A DNA stretch of 64,000 bases from positions 66-64,065 of the forward strand of contig NZ_CXOO01000048.1 in the NCBI RefSeq assembly GCF_001269385.1, written 5' to 3'. Position 1 is the first letter of the stretch. Every line of letters begins with the position of its first letter. This DNA is from Limnohabitans sp. DM1 (GTDB lineage Bacteria > Pseudomonadota > Gammaproteobacteria > Burkholderiales > Burkholderiaceae_C). A model generated the notes under the pieces. The model was not told where the DNA came from. It did not search any database and saw nothing but the letters and a program-made list of their open reading frames with translations. Positions 24,763 to 35,684 of the stretch are shown one piece after another. The position numbers and the translations under genes were made by a program.

Positions 24763-26125
24763 GGGTTTGGAGGGCTTGCGCCACCTCCACCGCAGTGGGC
24801 CGATGGCGCGGCTGATCTGACAGGCAGGCACGGGCCAGTGATTGCAGGGTTTGGACGGCTGCGTCGGCTGATGAATCGTCTGCTGTTGAGGACGTGCCTG
24901 CCTCGTGATGCCAAGGTGTGATGGCAGTGGCTGGCGATGGGGGCTGCGCCGCAAGGGCCAATTCTTCCAGCAAACACCCCAAAGCCCGCACCTCCAGCGA
25001 CAGCAGGCTTTGTTGCAGCTCTTTCTGGTCCCTGGGCAATCGCGTGGCCGCGCCAAAGTCACCCAAGCGGGCTTGTCCGTGCACCGGGTCCATCAGGATG
25101 TTGTGCGCATACAGGTCGCCGTGCATCACGCCACGCTGGTGCAGGTGCGCCAGCGCATGGGCCACATCGTGGGCAATGCCCAAGGCCAAAGCGGATGTGA
25201 GTTGAAAGCCCGGCGGGTACACATCGCGGCTGCAGCTTTGCAAGCTGGGCGGCCCCGCCAGATTGATGTGTGCGGCGGGAATCAGCGGCATCAGCAAACC
25301 CCGGGCTTGCGTGGGGTGGTCCGTGAGCCGTGCCACCGGCGTGGTCAGGCTCGGGTGCTGGCCCGCTGCCAGACAGGCTGCCAGTTCGTCTTCGGGCAGG
25401 CCGTCGCTGGTCACCGCCCCTTTGAACAGCTTGAGCGCCAAGGGTTGCGGCCAGCCCGTGGTCAGCACTTGGTAGATGTGGCCCGAAGCGCCCTCGCCCA
25501 GCAACTCGCCCGGCGTCAATGCAGCCCAAGGCACTGTTGGCAAGTCGGGCACCCCCGGCAATGTCCAGCCCATGGCGTTGCCCGCCAGTGCCAACCAGGC
25601 CAGGCGGGGTAGTTCGACCAGCCAGCCGGGTACGCGTTCCAGACGGTTGGCCGAAACGCGCAGCAACTCCAGTTTTTGAGCTGCCTGCAGGCTATCGGGC
25701 AGCGCGGTGAGTTGGTTGCCCGCCAGCATCAGCTTTTGCAAAGCCGGGCGTTGGCCCAATTCGCTGGGCAACTGGCCGATGGCGTTGTCCGTCAGGGTCA
25801 GCCAGCGCAAAGCGGGCGGCAGCGCGGCGGCATGCACTTGTGCAATGCGGTTGGCCTTGAAGCCGACCATGTGCAAAGCCGGGCAATCGCCCAGCACTTC
25901 GGGCAGCGCGGTGAAGTCATTGTCTGACGCAAACAGCACCTGCAGCTTGTGCAATTGGCTCAGCTGGTGTGGCAAATCGCGCAGGCGGTTGCCGCTCAGG
26001 TTGAGCACCTCCAGCGTGTCGGCCAAGGCAAAAACCTCGTCCGGCACTTCGGTCAGGCCACAAGACAGATCGAGGCGACGCGTGCCCGCCAGTGCGCCGC
26101 TGCGCAGTTGTTCAAGGGTGTGCAT
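24752..26125 (-). CDS. Leucine-rich-repeat protein kinase
   Basis: This 457-residue soluble protein joins about eight leucine-rich repeats (residues 15-190, for example LEVLNLSGNRLRDLP and LQKLMLAGNQLTALP) to a eukaryotic-type protein kinase (about 205-457). The Gly loop is GEGASGHIYQV, the ATP Lys is in LALKLFKG, the catalytic loop is HGDLYAHNIL (H-G-D rather than H-R-D) and the metal site is GDFGAATRL. All catalytic residues are present. No membrane segment or signal is seen. The repeats probably select a protein partner. It stands alone, with no phosphatase or FHA gene nearby. Confidence 0.88.
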   Translation of the reverse strand: MHTLEQLRSGALAGTRRLDLSCGLTEVPDEVFALADTLEVLNLSGNRLRDLPHQLSQLHKLQVLFASDNDFTALPEVLGDCPALHMVGFKANRIAQVHAAALPPALRWLTLTDNAIGQLPSELGQRPALQKLMLAGNQLTALPDSLQAAQKLELLRVSANRLERVPGWLVELPRLAWLALAGNAMGWTLPGVPDLPTVPWAALTPGELLGEGASGHIYQVLTTGWPQPLALKLFKGAVTSDGLPEDELAACLAAGQHPSLTTPVARLTDHPTQARGLLMPLIPAAHINLAGPPSLQSCSRDVYPPGFQLTSALALGIAHDVAHALAHLHQRGVMHGDLYAHNILMDPVHGQARLGDFGAATRLPRDQKELQQSLLSLEVRALGCLLEELALAAQPPSPATAITPWHHEAGTSSTADDSSADAAVQTLQSLARACLSDQPRHRPTAVEVAQALQTLKP

Positions 26126-26177
26126 GCCGGAAAGTGTGTTTGGTGTGTGTCGTCACAAGGGGCTAGATTGTGACTTG

Positions 26178-26237
26178 AGAGCGCTTGACGCTCTGGTCGG
26201 GTGAAACCACCGCCGGACTCTTCGAGTACCGACCTAC
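26178..26237. repeat. Solo half copy of the GTAGGTCGG repeat family, with hairpin
   Basis: CCGGACTCTTCGAGTACCGACCTAC (26213-26237) without its left half equals the right arm of the units in the 46.9-47.8 kb array. A 6-bp hairpin (AGAGCG-CTTGA-CGCTCT, 26178-26194) precedes it. The element sits between the ends of hutG and the start of the LRR-kinase gene and may protect or end the hut transcript. Confidence 0.6.
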
Positions 26238-26247
26238 GGGGAGGTGG

Positions 26248-27069
26248 TCATGCGGAGGTGGTTTCCACAAAAGCCAGCACAGCCCCCAGCATGCGCCGCA
26301 CATGCGGCTGCACACCAGCCGCCACCTCGGGCAAGTAGTCAAAGGGCCAGCTTTCCTGCATGTAACTGCACTGGGTCATTTCCAGTTGCACGGCGTGAAT
26401 GCCCTGCGCCGGATTGCCGTATTGGCGCGTGATGTGCCCTCCCTTGAAGCGGCCATTGAGAACGGCGGTGTAACCCTGTGCCGCCTGACCGATCGCCAGC
26501 AGCTGCTCGGCCAGCACAGGAGAGCAGCTGGCGCCGTCTGCGGTGCCCAGATTCAGGTCGGGCAAGCGGCCTGCAAAAAAACGCGGAACGACCGAGCGGA
26601 TCGAGTGCGCATCCCACAAGGCAGCCACGCCGTGCTGGGCTTTGATGCGGGCCAACTCTTGGGCCAGTTGCGTGTGGTAAGGCTGCCAGATGGCTTCGCG
26701 GCGCTCGGTGATTTCAGCTTCGCCCGGCACATCAGCCGGGTCGCGATACAGCGCTTGGTCGTCGAACAAGTCCACCGGGCACAGGCCCGTCACGCTTTGC
26801 CCGGGGTACAGGCTGGCCCCGTCTGGCGGCCGGTTCAGGTCGATCACAAAGCGCGAATGCGTGGCCACCAGCACCGAGGCCCCCAGCGCGTCGGCAAAGT
26901 CGTACAGGCGCTCCAGATGCCAATCGGTGTCGGGCACACGCCGGGCTTCGTCGGTCAAGCGTGCGGCCAGCGCAGGCGGCACATGTGTGCCCACATGCGG
27001 CATGGAAATCAGCAAAGGGCGTGTGCCCTGGCGAAAGTGGAAAGCAGGCTCGGTGGTCTGAAAGCTCAT
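26248..27069 (-). CDS. hutG: N-formylglutamate deformylase
   Basis: HutG hydrolyses N-formylglutamate to glutamate and formate, the last step of the five-step histidine route. The 273-residue protein shows PLLISMPHVGTHVP, the RFVIDLNRPPDG segment, LWDAHSIRS and the ending LEMTQCSYM, all typical of this metal-dependent amidohydrolase. It is the last gene of the hut operon and overlaps hutF by four bases. No arginase-type formimidoglutamase is present, so the HutF/HutG branch is used. Confidence 0.94.
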   Translation of the reverse strand: MSFQTTEPAFHFRQGTRPLLISMPHVGTHVPPALAARLTDEARRVPDTDWHLERLYDFADALGASVLVATHSRFVIDLNRPPDGASLYPGQSVTGLCPVDLFDDQALYRDPADVPGEAEITERREAIWQPYHTQLAQELARIKAQHGVAALWDAHSIRSVVPRFFAGRLPDLNLGTADGASCSPVLAEQLLAIGQAAQGYTAVLNGRFKGGHITRQYGNPAQGIHAVQLEMTQCSYMQESWPFDYLPEVAAGVQPHVRRMLGAVLAFVETTSA

Positions 27070-28460
27070 GGCGTCTTCTCCAGCAGTTGTTGACGAGCGG
27101 CCACCAGGTCATTCAGGGCCGTGTCGTACAAAACATGGCGGCCCGATTGCACCTGTACACGGCCCGCCACCCACACCTGTTGCAAGGCCGATTGGCGGTG
27201 GCTGGCGAACACATGGGCCGACAGCATGGCCTCGGGCGTGGGCAGATCACGCAGCAGGGGGTGTTGCGCATCGAGCGCCACCATGTCAGCTTGCTGGCCC
27301 ATGGCTAACCCGGCCACCGGTCGCGCACTGGCCTGCGCGCCACCTGCCACAGCCGACAGTGTCATCGATGTGGCGACCGAGGGCTGTGCCACACTGGCCA
27401 GTACATTGCGCTGGCGTGTGGCCAGGCGCTGGCTGTATTCGAGCAGCATCAGCTCCTCGGCGGCATTGACGCAAGCGTGGCTGTCCGAGCCCACGCCCCA
27501 GCGCCCACCAGCTTGCAGCCAGGTAGGCGCATCAAAAATGCCATCGCCCAGATTCGCTTCGGTGCTGGGGCACAGGCCCGCCACCGCGCCCGTGCGGGCG
27601 GCGCGGGTGCTTTCCTCGGCACTCATGTGGGTGGCGTGTACCAGGCACCAGCGGGCATCCACGGGTGCGTGGTCGAGCAGCCACTGCACCGGGCGCTGGC
27701 CGCTCCAGGCTAGGCAGGCATCGACCTCGGCGGTTTGCTCGGCAATGTGGATGTGCACCGGGGCTGTGGTGTCCAGGGCGTGCAAACCGGCCAGGGCTTC
27801 GCGCAAGCTGTCTGGCGGCACGGCGCGCAAAGAATGGGGTGCCAAGCCCAAGCGCGCACCCTGTGCTTCACACAAGGGTTTGAGCTTTTGCAGCAAGGCC
27901 AGCATGTTGTCGGTCGAGCGGATGAAGCGCCGCTGGCCCTCGCTGGGCGGGGCCGCGCCAAAACCACTGGTCTGGTACAGCACAGGCAACAAAGTCAGGC
28001 CCATGCCTGTGCGGGCAGCGGCTCGCAGCAAACACATCGACAAGGACGCATCGTCGGTATAAGGACGGCCATCTTGGTCGTGGTGAACGTAATGGAATTC
28101 GCACACGCTGGTGTAACCGGCCTCCAGCATCTCGACATACAAACCCGTGGCAATGGCTTCCAGTTGTTCGGGGGTGATGGCCGCCGCAAACCGGTACATC
28201 AGGCTGCGCCAGCTCCAAAAGCTGTCTTGCGTGGCCCCCCGGTATTCGGTCAGACCGCCAAACGCCCTTTGAAACGCGTGCGAATGCAAATTGGGCATAC
28301 CGGGCAAGACGGGGCCTGCGATGCGAGAGGTGCCTGCCGGACAAGTAGCCTGCGCCTTCACACCCGTGATCACACCTAGGGCGTTCCACGACAACAGCAC
28401 ATCGCGCGCCCACCCCGTGGGCAACAAGGCGTGTTCGGCAAACAGGCTGCGATCGTTCAT
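27066..28460 (-). CDS. hutF: Formimidoylglutamate deiminase
   Basis: HutF converts N-formimidoyl-glutamate to N-formylglutamate with release of ammonia. The 464-residue amidohydrolase has the metal motif [15 protein letters not shown], later the [10 protein letters not shown] segment with a metal His, HIHIAEQ and [14 protein letters not shown] 28460 is inside a four-base overlap with hutI; sequence upstream of it in frame is non-homologous. Partner of hutG in the same operon. Confidence 0.94.
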   Translation of the reverse strand: MNDRSLFAEHALLPTGWARDVLLSWNALGVITGVKAQATCPAGTSRIAGPVLPGMPNLHSHAFQRAFGGLTEYRGATQDSFWSWRSLMYRFAAAITPEQLEAIATGLYVEMLEAGYTSVCEFHYVHHDQDGRPYTDDASLSMCLLRAAARTGMGLTLLPVLYQTSGFGAAPPSEGQRRFIRSTDNMLALLQKLKPLCEAQGARLGLAPHSLRAVPPDSLREALAGLHALDTTAPVHIHIAEQTAEVDACLAWSGQRPVQWLLDHAPVDARWCLVHATHMSAEESTRAARTGAVAGLCPSTEANLGDGIFDAPTWLQAGGRWGVGSDSHACVNAAEELMLLEYSQRLATRQRNVLASVAQPSVATSMTLSAVAGGAQASARPVAGLAMGQQADMVALDAQHPLLRDLPTPEAMLSAHVFASHRQSALQQVWVAGRVQVQSGRHVLYDTALNDLVAARQQLLEKTP

Positions 28461-29731
28461 GTCGCACTCCGCTGCACGCTCATGCCGTCGACTGCCAAAC
28501 GGCCCTGGCGCACCACGCTGCAGGCCGGGCGTTGGCCCAGCCAATAGGCCAGCTCGGCCACATCGCCCAAAGGCCAAAGCACGAAATTGGCGGGGCAGCC
28601 GACAGCTATTCGTCCATGAGTGGCCTGCAGGCCCAGTGCCTGCGCCGCATGGCGTGTCACGCCCGCCAGCGCTTCGGGCACCGTCAAGCGGAACAAAGTG
28701 CAGGCCATGTTCATCATCAGCAGCAAACTCAAAGCAGGCGAGGTACCCGGGTTGTGGTCGGTGGACACGGCCATGGGCACGCCAGCAGCACGCAGCGCTG
28801 CAAGGGGCGGCATGTGCGTGTCACGCAGGGTGAAGTAAGCGCCGGGCAAGAGCACCGCCACCGTGCCCGCTTGCCGCATGGCGGCGATGCCCTCTGCGCT
28901 CAGGTGTTCGATGTGGTCACACGACAGCGCCCCGAAGCGTGCCGCTAGCGCCGAGCCACCCATGTCCGACAGCTGCTCGGCATGCAGCTTGACCGGCAAG
29001 CCCAGCGCTTGCGCGGCCTGGAAGACTTGCTCGGTCTGCGCCAGCGTGAAGCCAATGGTTTCGCAAAACACATCCACCGCGTCCACCAAGCCTTCGGCAG
29101 CGAGCGTCGGCATCATCTCTTCACACACCAGACGGATGTAGTCGTCGCTGCGCCCGGCGTATTCGGGAGGCAGCGCATGGGCGCCCAAAAACGTGGTGCG
29201 CACCGTGACGCCAAACACCTCGCCCAAACGCCGGGCCACTTTCAGTTGTTTGCGTTCGTGTTCCAGACTCAGGCCATAGCCTGATTTGATCTCGATGGCG
29301 CACACACCTTCGGCCAGCAAAGCCTGCAAACGCGGCACGGCCGCGTCGAACAAGTCGTCTTCGCTTGCCTGGCGAGTGGCCTTGACGCTGGACACAATGC
29401 CGCCCCCCGCACGCGCCACCTCTTCGTAACTGGCTCCGGCCAGGCGCATGGCAAATTCGTTGGCGCGTTGGCCGCCGTACACCAGGTGCGTGTGGCAGTC
29501 GACCAGGCCGGGCGTGACCAAGGCGCCTTGGCCGTCGTGTGAGGGCAGTGGCCGGTAAGTGTCTGGCAAATCGGCGTGCGCACCCACCCAGGCGATGGCC
29601 CCTTGCGCGACCACGATGGCCGCATCTGGCACGGCTGGTGTACCTGCACGCAAGGCCTCAGGGGCCAGTTGCAGGTGGTGCCAAACGCCGTCGGCGCAGG
29701 GCCATGAATCAGGGGACAGTGAAGGGCTCAT
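28457..29731 (-). CDS. hutI: Imidazolonepropionase
   Basis: HutI opens the ring of 4-imidazolone-5-propionate to give formimidoylglutamate. The 424-residue protein carries the metal site [11 protein letters not shown], the substrate region [21 protein letters not shown] and [10 protein letters not shown]. The length and motif order are those of the family. It is coupled to hutF by a four-base overlap and follows hutD after two bases. Confidence 0.95.
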   Translation of the reverse strand: MSPSLSPDSWPCADGVWHHLQLAPEALRAGTPAVPDAAIVVAQGAIAWVGAHADLPDTYRPLPSHDGQGALVTPGLVDCHTHLVYGGQRANEFAMRLAGASYEEVARAGGGIVSSVKATRQASEDDLFDAAVPRLQALLAEGVCAIEIKSGYGLSLEHERKQLKVARRLGEVFGVTVRTTFLGAHALPPEYAGRSDDYIRLVCEEMMPTLAAEGLVDAVDVFCETIGFTLAQTEQVFQAAQALGLPVKLHAEQLSDMGGSALAARFGALSCDHIEHLSAEGIAAMRQAGTVAVLLPGAYFTLRDTHMPPLAALRAAGVPMAVSTDHNPGTSPALSLLLMMNMACTLFRLTVPEALAGVTRHAAQALGLQATHGRIAVGCPANFVLWPLGDVAELAYWLGQRPACSVVRQGRLAVDGMSVQRSAT

Positions 29732-29733
29732 GT

Positions 29734-30312
29734 TCAGTGAAAGTGAAGTGTCAAGGCCAGCAGTGCCGGATCATCGCCTTGTGGTTGCAAGCGCCACGCT
29801 GGACAAACTTCAGTCCACCACAGGCCTTGCTGTGGCGTGAGCGTTTGCGCATGCTCGCCTTCAAGTTGCCAGAGCCCTTGCACCGCCATGAACAAGCCCT
29901 GCGATGCGACAGGCCAATCGCAGGCACTGCGCAACACCTGCAGCGAAGCGCTGCACGCGCTGCGCCGGGTCATGACGTTGAAATCGTGACAGTCGCCAGC
30001 CAGCAAACGGGCATGGATGGGCACCTCGCCCGCAAACGCAAAGGGCGCCAGCGGTACATCCAGCCGGAGATCCACCTGTCCATCGTCGCTTTGCAAATGA
30101 ACGCCCCCGCCGCTGAGCAAAGTGATGACCCGGTCCACGCCCGGAAACGCCGAAAACGGCCCATCGTTGGCGATGTGCGCAATGCTCACGCGGCAGTCAA
30201 AATCGTTCATGCCAGTACCGGGTGGAAGGCAGACGATCTCGCGTGTGACGCCGCCGCCGTTCTTCCAGGGCATGGCCGGTAAATCCGTAACGGTGAATCT
30301 GTGCAGTGTCAT
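29734..30312 (-). CDS. hutD: HutD-family protein
   Basis: The 192-residue cupin-like protein starts with the family pattern [16 protein letters not shown] and continues with [24 protein letters not shown]. HutD of Pseudomonas is thought to bind formylglutamate and set an upper limit to hut expression; the biochemical role is still unclear. It is placed between hutU and hutI and is separated from hutU by about 190 bases that hold a REPIN. Confidence 0.9.
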   Translation of the reverse strand: MTLHRFTVTDLPAMPWKNGGGVTREIVCLPPGTGMNDFDCRVSIAHIANDGPFSAFPGVDRVITLLSGGGVHLQSDDGQVDLRLDVPLAPFAFAGEVPIHARLLAGDCHDFNVMTRRSACSASLQVLRSACDWPVASQGLFMAVQGLWQLEGEHAQTLTPQQGLWWTEVCPAWRLQPQGDDPALLALTLHFH

Positions 30313-30357
30313 ATGAAGTTTGAATAGCCCCTGTGTTCTTCAGCCACGCGTTGATTT

Positions 30358-30442
30358 GTAGGAGCCCAGCCTGTGGGCGATGGTTTGCAGGGCAAAGATG
30401 AGGGCGTGTGCCACGCCCATCGCCCACAGGGGGGGCTCCTAC
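30358..30442. repeat. REPIN-like palindrome between hutD and hutU
   Basis: The element begins with GTAGGAGCCCAGCCTGTGGG and ends with CCCACAGGGGGGGCTCCTAC. The two arms are inverted copies with internal hairpins. It lies inside the presumed hut transcript, where it could form a stable RNA structure that divides the operon into segments of different stability. Confidence 0.85.
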
Positions 30443-30500
30443 AAAAAATCCATCACTTGGCTGTTGCGCAAGACTTTATGGGGCCGGATCAATAAGCACA

Positions 30501-32198
30501 TCACTTGATCATGGGCAGCTTGAGCCCCTGCTTTTTGGCGGTGGCCACAGCCAGCTCGTAACCCGCATCGGCGTGGCGCATCACGCCTGAGGCGCTGTCG
30601 TTGACCAGCACACGCGCCAGGCGCTCGGCCGCCGCGTCGGTGCCGTCGGCCACGATGACCATGCCCGAGTGTTGTGAATAGCCCATGCCCACGCCGCCGC
30701 CGTGGTGCAGGCTGACCCAGCTGGCGCCGCCTGCGGTGTTGAGCAAAGCGTTCAGCAGCGGCCAGTCGCTCACGGCGTCGGTCCCGTCTTTCATGGCTTC
30801 GGTCTCGCGGTTGGGGCTGGCCACCGAGCCAGTGTCCAGGTGGTCGCGCCCGATCACGATGGGGGCTTTGAGTTCGCCCGTGCGAACCATCTCGTTGAAG
30901 GCCAGACCTGCCAGGTGCCGCTCGCCCAAGCCCAGCCAGCAGATGCGTGCAGGCAGGCCCTGAAAGCTGATGCGTTCACGCGCCATGTCGAGCCAGCGGT
31001 GGGTGTGCGTGTTGTTCGGGAACAGTTCCTTGATCTTGGCGTCGGTTTTGTAGATGTCTTCGGGGTCACCCGACAAGGCCACCCAGCGGAACGGGCCCTT
31101 GCCTTCGCAGAACATGGGGCGGATGTAGGCGGGCACAAAGCCAGGGAAATCAAACGCGTTGCTCACGCCATGGTCAAAGGCCACCTGGCGGATGTTATTG
31201 CCGTAATCCACGGTGGGGATGCCCATGGCCTGGAAGTCCAGCATGGCTTGCACCTGGGTGGCGCAGCCTTGTGCAGCTTCGGCCTTCAGGCGGGCGTGTT
31301 GTGTGGGGTCGTGTTGGGCGGCTTTCCATTGCGCCACGGTCCAGCCCGGGGGCAGGTAGCCGTTGATCAGGTCGTGCGCCGAGGTCTGGTCGGTCACCAG
31401 ATCGGGGCGCATGCCACCTGCTTTGGCCCGACGCACCAGCTCGGGCAGGATGTCTGCCGCGTTGCCCAGCAAGGCAATCGAGATCGCCTCTTTGGCTGCG
31501 GTGTGGTGTGCGATCAAGGCCAGGGCATCGTCCAGGTCTTTGGCCTGTTTGTCCACATAGCGGGTGCGCAAACGGAAGTCGATGCTGCTTTGCTGGCATT
31601 CGATGTTGAGCGAACAGGCCCCGGCCAGCGTGGCGGCCAAAGGCTGTGCCCCGCCCATGCCACCCAAACCAGCCGTCAAAATCCAGCGGCCGGTCCAGTC
31701 GTTGTTGTAATGCTGGCGACCGGCTTCCACAAAGGTCTCGAACGTGCCTTGCACGATGCCTTGGGTGCCGATGTAAATCCAAGAGCCCGCCGTCATTTGC
31801 CCGTACATGAACAGGCCCTTGCGGTCGAGTTCGTTGAAGTGTTCCCAATTGGCCCATTTGGGTACGAGGTTGGAGTTGGCAATCAGCACACGCGGCGCAT
31901 TGGCGTGCGTCTTGAACACGCCCACCGGTTTGCCCGATTGAATGAGCAAGGACTCGTCTTCGTTCAGGTCCTTGAGAGAAGCCAGGATTTGGTCAAAGCA
32001 GGCCCAGTCGCGGGCGGCGCGGCCAATGCCGCCGTACACCACCAGGCTTTGCGGGTTCTCGGCCACCTCGGCGTCCAGGTTGTTCTGGACCATGCGGTAA
32101 GCGGCTTCGGTGACCCAGTTCTTGCAAGTGAGCGTGCTGCCACGCGGCGCACGCACCACGCGGGTCGGGTCCAGGCGGGGGTCGATGGAGGGGGTCAT
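30501..32198 (-). CDS. hutU: Urocanate hydratase
   Basis: HutU adds water to urocanate to form imidazolonepropionate, using tightly bound NAD as an electrophile. The 565-residue protein has the standard length. The NAD region is visible in [17 protein letters not shown] and the active-site Cys in [12 protein letters not shown]; further conserved parts are [12 protein letters not shown] and [15 protein letters not shown]. The start has a strong AGGAGAC box. It is preceded by hutH in the same direction with 41 bases between them. Confidence 0.97.
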   Translation of the reverse strand: MTPSIDPRLDPTRVVRAPRGSTLTCKNWVTEAAYRMVQNNLDAEVAENPQSLVVYGGIGRAARDWACFDQILASLKDLNEDESLLIQSGKPVGVFKTHANAPRVLIANSNLVPKWANWEHFNELDRKGLFMYGQMTAGSWIYIGTQGIVQGTFETFVEAGRQHYNNDWTGRWILTAGLGGMGGAQPLAATLAGACSLNIECQQSSIDFRLRTRYVDKQAKDLDDALALIAHHTAAKEAISIALLGNAADILPELVRRAKAGGMRPDLVTDQTSAHDLINGYLPPGWTVAQWKAAQHDPTQHARLKAEAAQGCATQVQAMLDFQAMGIPTVDYGNNIRQVAFDHGVSNAFDFPGFVPAYIRPMFCEGKGPFRWVALSGDPEDIYKTDAKIKELFPNNTHTHRWLDMARERISFQGLPARICWLGLGERHLAGLAFNEMVRTGELKAPIVIGRDHLDTGSVASPNRETEAMKDGTDAVSDWPLLNALLNTAGGASWVSLHHGGGVGMGYSQHSGMVIVADGTDAAAERLARVLVNDSASGVMRHADAGYELAVATAKKQGLKLPMIK

Positions 32199-32239
32199 GG
32201 GGTCTCCTTGAGGATGAGCAATGGATACATAAAAGGCGT

Positions 32240-33778
32240 TCAGCGCAGGCCGGGCAAATCAAGGCCCGAGCCGCATTGCAGCAAGCCACCGCTTTTGACC
32301 ATGTCGATGGCCACTTGCATGTCGGGCTGGATGTGGCGGTCGTCGCTCAGGTGCGCTACGCGTGTGCGCAGCAATGCCATGGCGCTGGCCAAGGGCGCAC
32401 TGGTGTGCAGCGGCGCATGAAAGTCACAGCCCTGGGCCGCAGCCATCCATTCGATGCCGATCACCGCCATGGCGTTGTCGGCCATGGGCAGCAGGCGGCG
32501 TGCACCGTGCGCGGCCATGGACACATGGTCTTCCTGGTTGGCCGAGGTGGGGATGGAATCGACACTGGCCGGGTAGGCGCGTTGCTTGTTTTCTGACACC
32601 AACGCCGCCGCTGTGACCTGCGGGATCATGAAGCCCGAATTGAGCCCCGGCTTGGGTGTGAGGAATGCGGGCAGCCCCGACAGCGCCGGGTCCACCAGCA
32701 TGGCGATGCGCCGCTCGGCCAAAGAGCCGATTTCGCAAATGGCCATGGCGATCATGTCGGCGGCAAAGGCCACCGGCTCGGCGTGGAAGTTGCCGCCGGA
32801 CAGCGATTCGTCGGTGTCGCTGAAGATCAGCGGGTTGTCAGACACGCCATTGGCCTCGGTCTCCAGCAACTGGGCGGCGTTGTGCAGCACATCGAAACAC
32901 GCGCCCATGACCTGCGGCTGGCAGCGCAGGCAATACGGGTCTTGCACGCGCTCGTCCCCCTGCAAATGCGAGGCGCGGATGGCGCTGCCGCTGAGCAACT
33001 GGCGCAAGGCCTCTGCGGTGGCGATTTGCCCCCGGTGCTTGCGCAGGCGGTGGATGCGGGCATCAAAAGGCGCGTCCGATCCTTTGGCCGCATCGGTGGC
33101 CAAAGCACCGGTGAGCAGCGCCGACTGGAACAGGCGCTCGGCCTCGAACAAACCGGCCAATGCGTTGGCGGTGGAAAACTGCGTGCCATTGAGCAGGGCC
33201 AGCCCTTCTTTGGGCCCCAGCGTCACCGGGGTCAGGCCCACGCTGGCCAGCGCCTGTTGGGCGGGCATGCGGCCTTGGGGCGTGTCGGCATCGCCCACGC
33301 CGATCATCACGGCGGTCATGTGCGCCAGCGGTGCCAGATCGCCCGAGGCCCCAACCGAGCCTTGCCCGGGCACCACCGGGATGATGCCCTTGGCCAGCAT
33401 GGCCTCCAGCAACGCCAGCGTGGCCGGGCGAATGCCCGAAGCGCCTTGGGCCAGACTGGCAATTTTGAGCGCCATCATCAAACGGGTGATGGCCACCGGC
33501 GTGGCTTCGCCCACACCCGCCGCATGCGAGAGCACGATGTTGCGTTGCAGGGTTTCCAAGTCTTCGGCCGGAATGCGCACACTGGCCAGCTTGCCAAAGC
33601 CGGTGTTGATGCCGTACACCGGCTCGCCCTTGGCCACGATGCGGGCCACGCTGTCGGCACTGGCTTGAATCGCCGTGGCGCAAGCCGTGTCCAGCACGGG
33701 CGTAGCGCCCCGGTAAATGGCGCACCAATCGGCCAAAGGCACCTGGCCGGGAATGAGGTTCAAAAATGTGTGTGTCAT
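32240..33778 (-). CDS. hutH: Histidine ammonia-lyase
   Basis: HutH removes ammonia from histidine to give urocanate. The 512-residue protein contains the self-cyclising A-S-G triad (residues 144-146, [11 protein letters not shown]) that forms the MIO cofactor, an active-site Tyr in YGINTGFG, and the conserved [18 protein letters not shown] and [15 protein letters not shown] 33778 gives the usual length; ATG 33805 is in frame upstream. A REPIN at 33869-33942 lies between it and hutC. Confidence 0.96.
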   Translation of the reverse strand: MTHTFLNLIPGQVPLADWCAIYRGATPVLDTACATAIQASADSVARIVAKGEPVYGINTGFGKLASVRIPAEDLETLQRNIVLSHAAGVGEATPVAITRLMMALKIASLAQGASGIRPATLALLEAMLAKGIIPVVPGQGSVGASGDLAPLAHMTAVMIGVGDADTPQGRMPAQQALASVGLTPVTLGPKEGLALLNGTQFSTANALAGLFEAERLFQSALLTGALATDAAKGSDAPFDARIHRLRKHRGQIATAEALRQLLSGSAIRASHLQGDERVQDPYCLRCQPQVMGACFDVLHNAAQLLETEANGVSDNPLIFSDTDESLSGGNFHAEPVAFAADMIAMAICEIGSLAERRIAMLVDPALSGLPAFLTPKPGLNSGFMIPQVTAAALVSENKQRAYPASVDSIPTSANQEDHVSMAAHGARRLLPMADNAMAVIGIEWMAAAQGCDFHAPLHTSAPLASAMALLRTRVAHLSDDRHIQPDMQVAIDMVKSGGLLQCGSGLDLPGLR

Positions 33779-33868
33779 GTGCTGGGTGCTGAAGGGATGG
33801 GTCATGACCAGCTTATTCAGCCAGCCTGTTGAAGTCTTGAGCGAAAGGCCTGTCGCAGGAGTCTTGTT

Positions 33869-33942
33869 GTAGGAGCCCACCCTGTGGGCGATGGGCGTGG
33901 CACACGCCCCCTGAAACCATCGCCCACGGGGTGGGCTCCTAC
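33869..33942. repeat. REPIN-like palindrome between hutH and hutC
   Basis: It begins GTAGGAGCCCACCCTGTGGG and ends CCCACGGGGTGGGCTCCTAC, with GCGATGG/CCATCGC inside both arms. It occupies the 235-base gap between hutC and hutH, within what otherwise looks like a single transcription unit. Confidence 0.85.
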
Positions 33943-34013
33943 AGGGGAGGCTACTCGGGTGAAACGGGGGAGAAAACGCGCAAACATCAAAGGCCTTATG
34001 AATCGTGCAGGCA

Positions 34014-34883
34014 TCAGGTCGACATCGGGTTGCCACTGGCGCTGTAACGGCTGCCCAGGCGGTAGCGGCTGGCCGGGTGCAGGCAGCGCACCAAGGTCAC
34101 CGGCACGCCTTGCGTCCAGGTGCGGCGCGTGAGCAGCAAGCAGGGCTCAGCCGCATCCATCTGCAGGCGCTGCGCTTGCTCGGGCGTGGGCAGCACCGCA
34201 TCGACCACATGTTCGATTTCGTCAAACGGCACGGTGCGCACCAAAAACTCGGACGGCTGCTGCTGCGTGAAATCTTGCTGCGCAAAGTCGGGCACCACCT
34301 GCGGGTTGACAAAGCGGTCTTCGAGCTGAATGGGCACACCATCTTCCAGGTGCACACACACCGAATGGAACACCGACTCGCCGGTGCGCACATTCAGGGC
34401 GGCGGCCACTTCCAGGGTGGCGGCCACACGTTCGACCACCAGCATTTGGCAGGCGTAGTCGTGGCCGCGTTGGCGAATTTCGCTGGCCAGGTTGACGATT
34501 TGCAGCAAGTTGGACTGCGGTTTTTGTTCGGCCACAAAACTGCCCACACCGGCCACGCGCACGATGCGCCCCTGCGTCACCAACTCGCGCAAGGCCCGGT
34601 TGACGGTCATGCGCGAGATGCCAAACTGCGCCACCAGTTCGTGCTCGGACGGCAGGCGGTCACCCGCACGCAGTGTGCCGTCCTGAATCTGGCGGGCAAT
34701 GTGGTCCTTGACCTGCTGGAACAAGGCCACATCGCCCGAGGCCGGCCGCGCCGCACGCGCTTTGTGCGGGCGGTGGGCGTTGGCCTTTTCGTTGGCCGTG
34801 TCAGTGGCCTTGTCAGTCACCATGTGTGCGGCCAACTGGGCGGGAGAAGGATCAAGGCGGGTCATGAAGGGCGTCGGTTTCAA
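34014..34883 (-). CDS. hutC: GntR-family histidine utilisation repressor
   Basis: HutC represses hut genes and is released by urocanate. The 289-residue protein has a winged helix-turn-helix at about residues 50-120 ([21 protein letters not shown]) and a UTRA effector domain ([22 protein letters not shown] to the end). The N-terminus is about 45 residues longer than usual and Ala/Lys-rich; ATG 34865 (MTRLDPS) is an alternative start. It lies 18 bases downstream of the ABC ATPase gene and so belongs to the operon controlled by the paired motifs near 37.6-37.7 kb. Confidence 0.93.
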   Translation of the reverse strand: MKPTPFMTRLDPSPAQLAAHMVTDKATDTANEKANAHRPHKARAARPASGDVALFQQVKDHIARQIQDGTLRAGDRLPSEHELVAQFGISRMTVNRALRELVTQGRIVRVAGVGSFVAEQKPQSNLLQIVNLASEIRQRGHDYACQMLVVERVAATLEVAAALNVRTGESVFHSVCVHLEDGVPIQLEDRFVNPQVVPDFAQQDFTQQQPSEFLVRTVPFDEIEHVVDAVLPTPEQAQRLQMDAAEPCLLLTRRTWTQGVPVTLVRCLHPASRYRLGSRYSASGNPMST

Positions 34884-34901
34884 AGCAACGTGAAAGCCGA
34901 C

Positions 34902-35684
34902 TCAGTGCAGATCGGTGGCCATGGCTTCGGCACGAATTTCTTCGGTCAGCCGCGCCTTGAGGGCCATGAACTCGGGCGAGGTCTTGATCGTGTAATGCCG
35001 GGGGTGCGGAAAGTCCACCGCCAGCTCGGTCTTGATGCGGCCGGGCCGGGCGCTGAACACCGCCACGCGGTTGGCCATGAAGATGGCTTCGTCGATGTCG
35101 TGCGTGACGAACAGCACGGTTTTTTGCGCCGACTCCCAAATGCCCAAGAGCAGCTCTTGCATCAACACGCGGGTCTGGTTGTCCAGGGCGCCAAAGGGCT
35201 CGTCGAGCAACAAAATTTTGGGGTCGTTGGCCAGCGCCCGTGCAATCGCGGTGCGCTGCTGCATGCCACCCGAAAGTTGCTTGGGAAAGTGCTGCTCAAA
35301 CCCTCGCAAGCCCACTTTGGCGATGAAGTAGTCGGCCCGCTCTTTTTGCTCGCGCTCGGGCATGCCGCGTTCGCGCAGGCCAAAGCGGATGTTTTGCTCG
35401 ATGGTCAGCCACGGAAACAGCGTGTAGCTCTGAAACACCATGCCCCGGTCGGCCCCCGGGCCTTGTACCGGTGCACCGTCCAGCAGCACCTGCCCGGTGG
35501 TGGGCTGGTCCAGCCCCGCCACGATGCGCAGCAAGGTCGATTTGCCGCAGCCCGATGGCCCGAGGATGGTGACGAAATCGTTTTCGCGCACCTCAAAATC
35601 CACCGGCGTGAGCGCCTGGGTTGTTTGGCCTTTGGGCGAAGTGAAGACGCGCGAGACGCCTTGAATGGACAGTTGGCTGCTCAC
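34902..35684 (-). CDS. ABC transporter ATP-binding protein (NrtD/SsuB/TauB type)
   Basis: The 260-residue ATPase has Walker A GPSGCGKSTLL, the Q-loop VFQSYTLFPW, the signature LSGGMQQRTAIARAL and Walker B ILLLDEPFGALD. It belongs to the nitrate/sulfonate/taurine subfamily. It starts with GTG inside a four-base overlap with the permease gene. It provides energy for the importer encoded upstream in the operon. Confidence 0.94.
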   Translation of the reverse strand: MSSQLSIQGVSRVFTSPKGQTTQALTPVDFEVRENDFVTILGPSGCGKSTLLRIVAGLDQPTTGQVLLDGAPVQGPGADRGMVFQSYTLFPWLTIEQNIRFGLRERGMPEREQKERADYFIAKVGLRGFEQHFPKQLSGGMQQRTAIARALANDPKILLLDEPFGALDNQTRVLMQELLLGIWESAQKTVLFVTHDIDEAIFMANRVAVFSARPGRIKTELAVDFPHPRHYTIKTSPEFMALKARLTEEIRAEAMATDLH

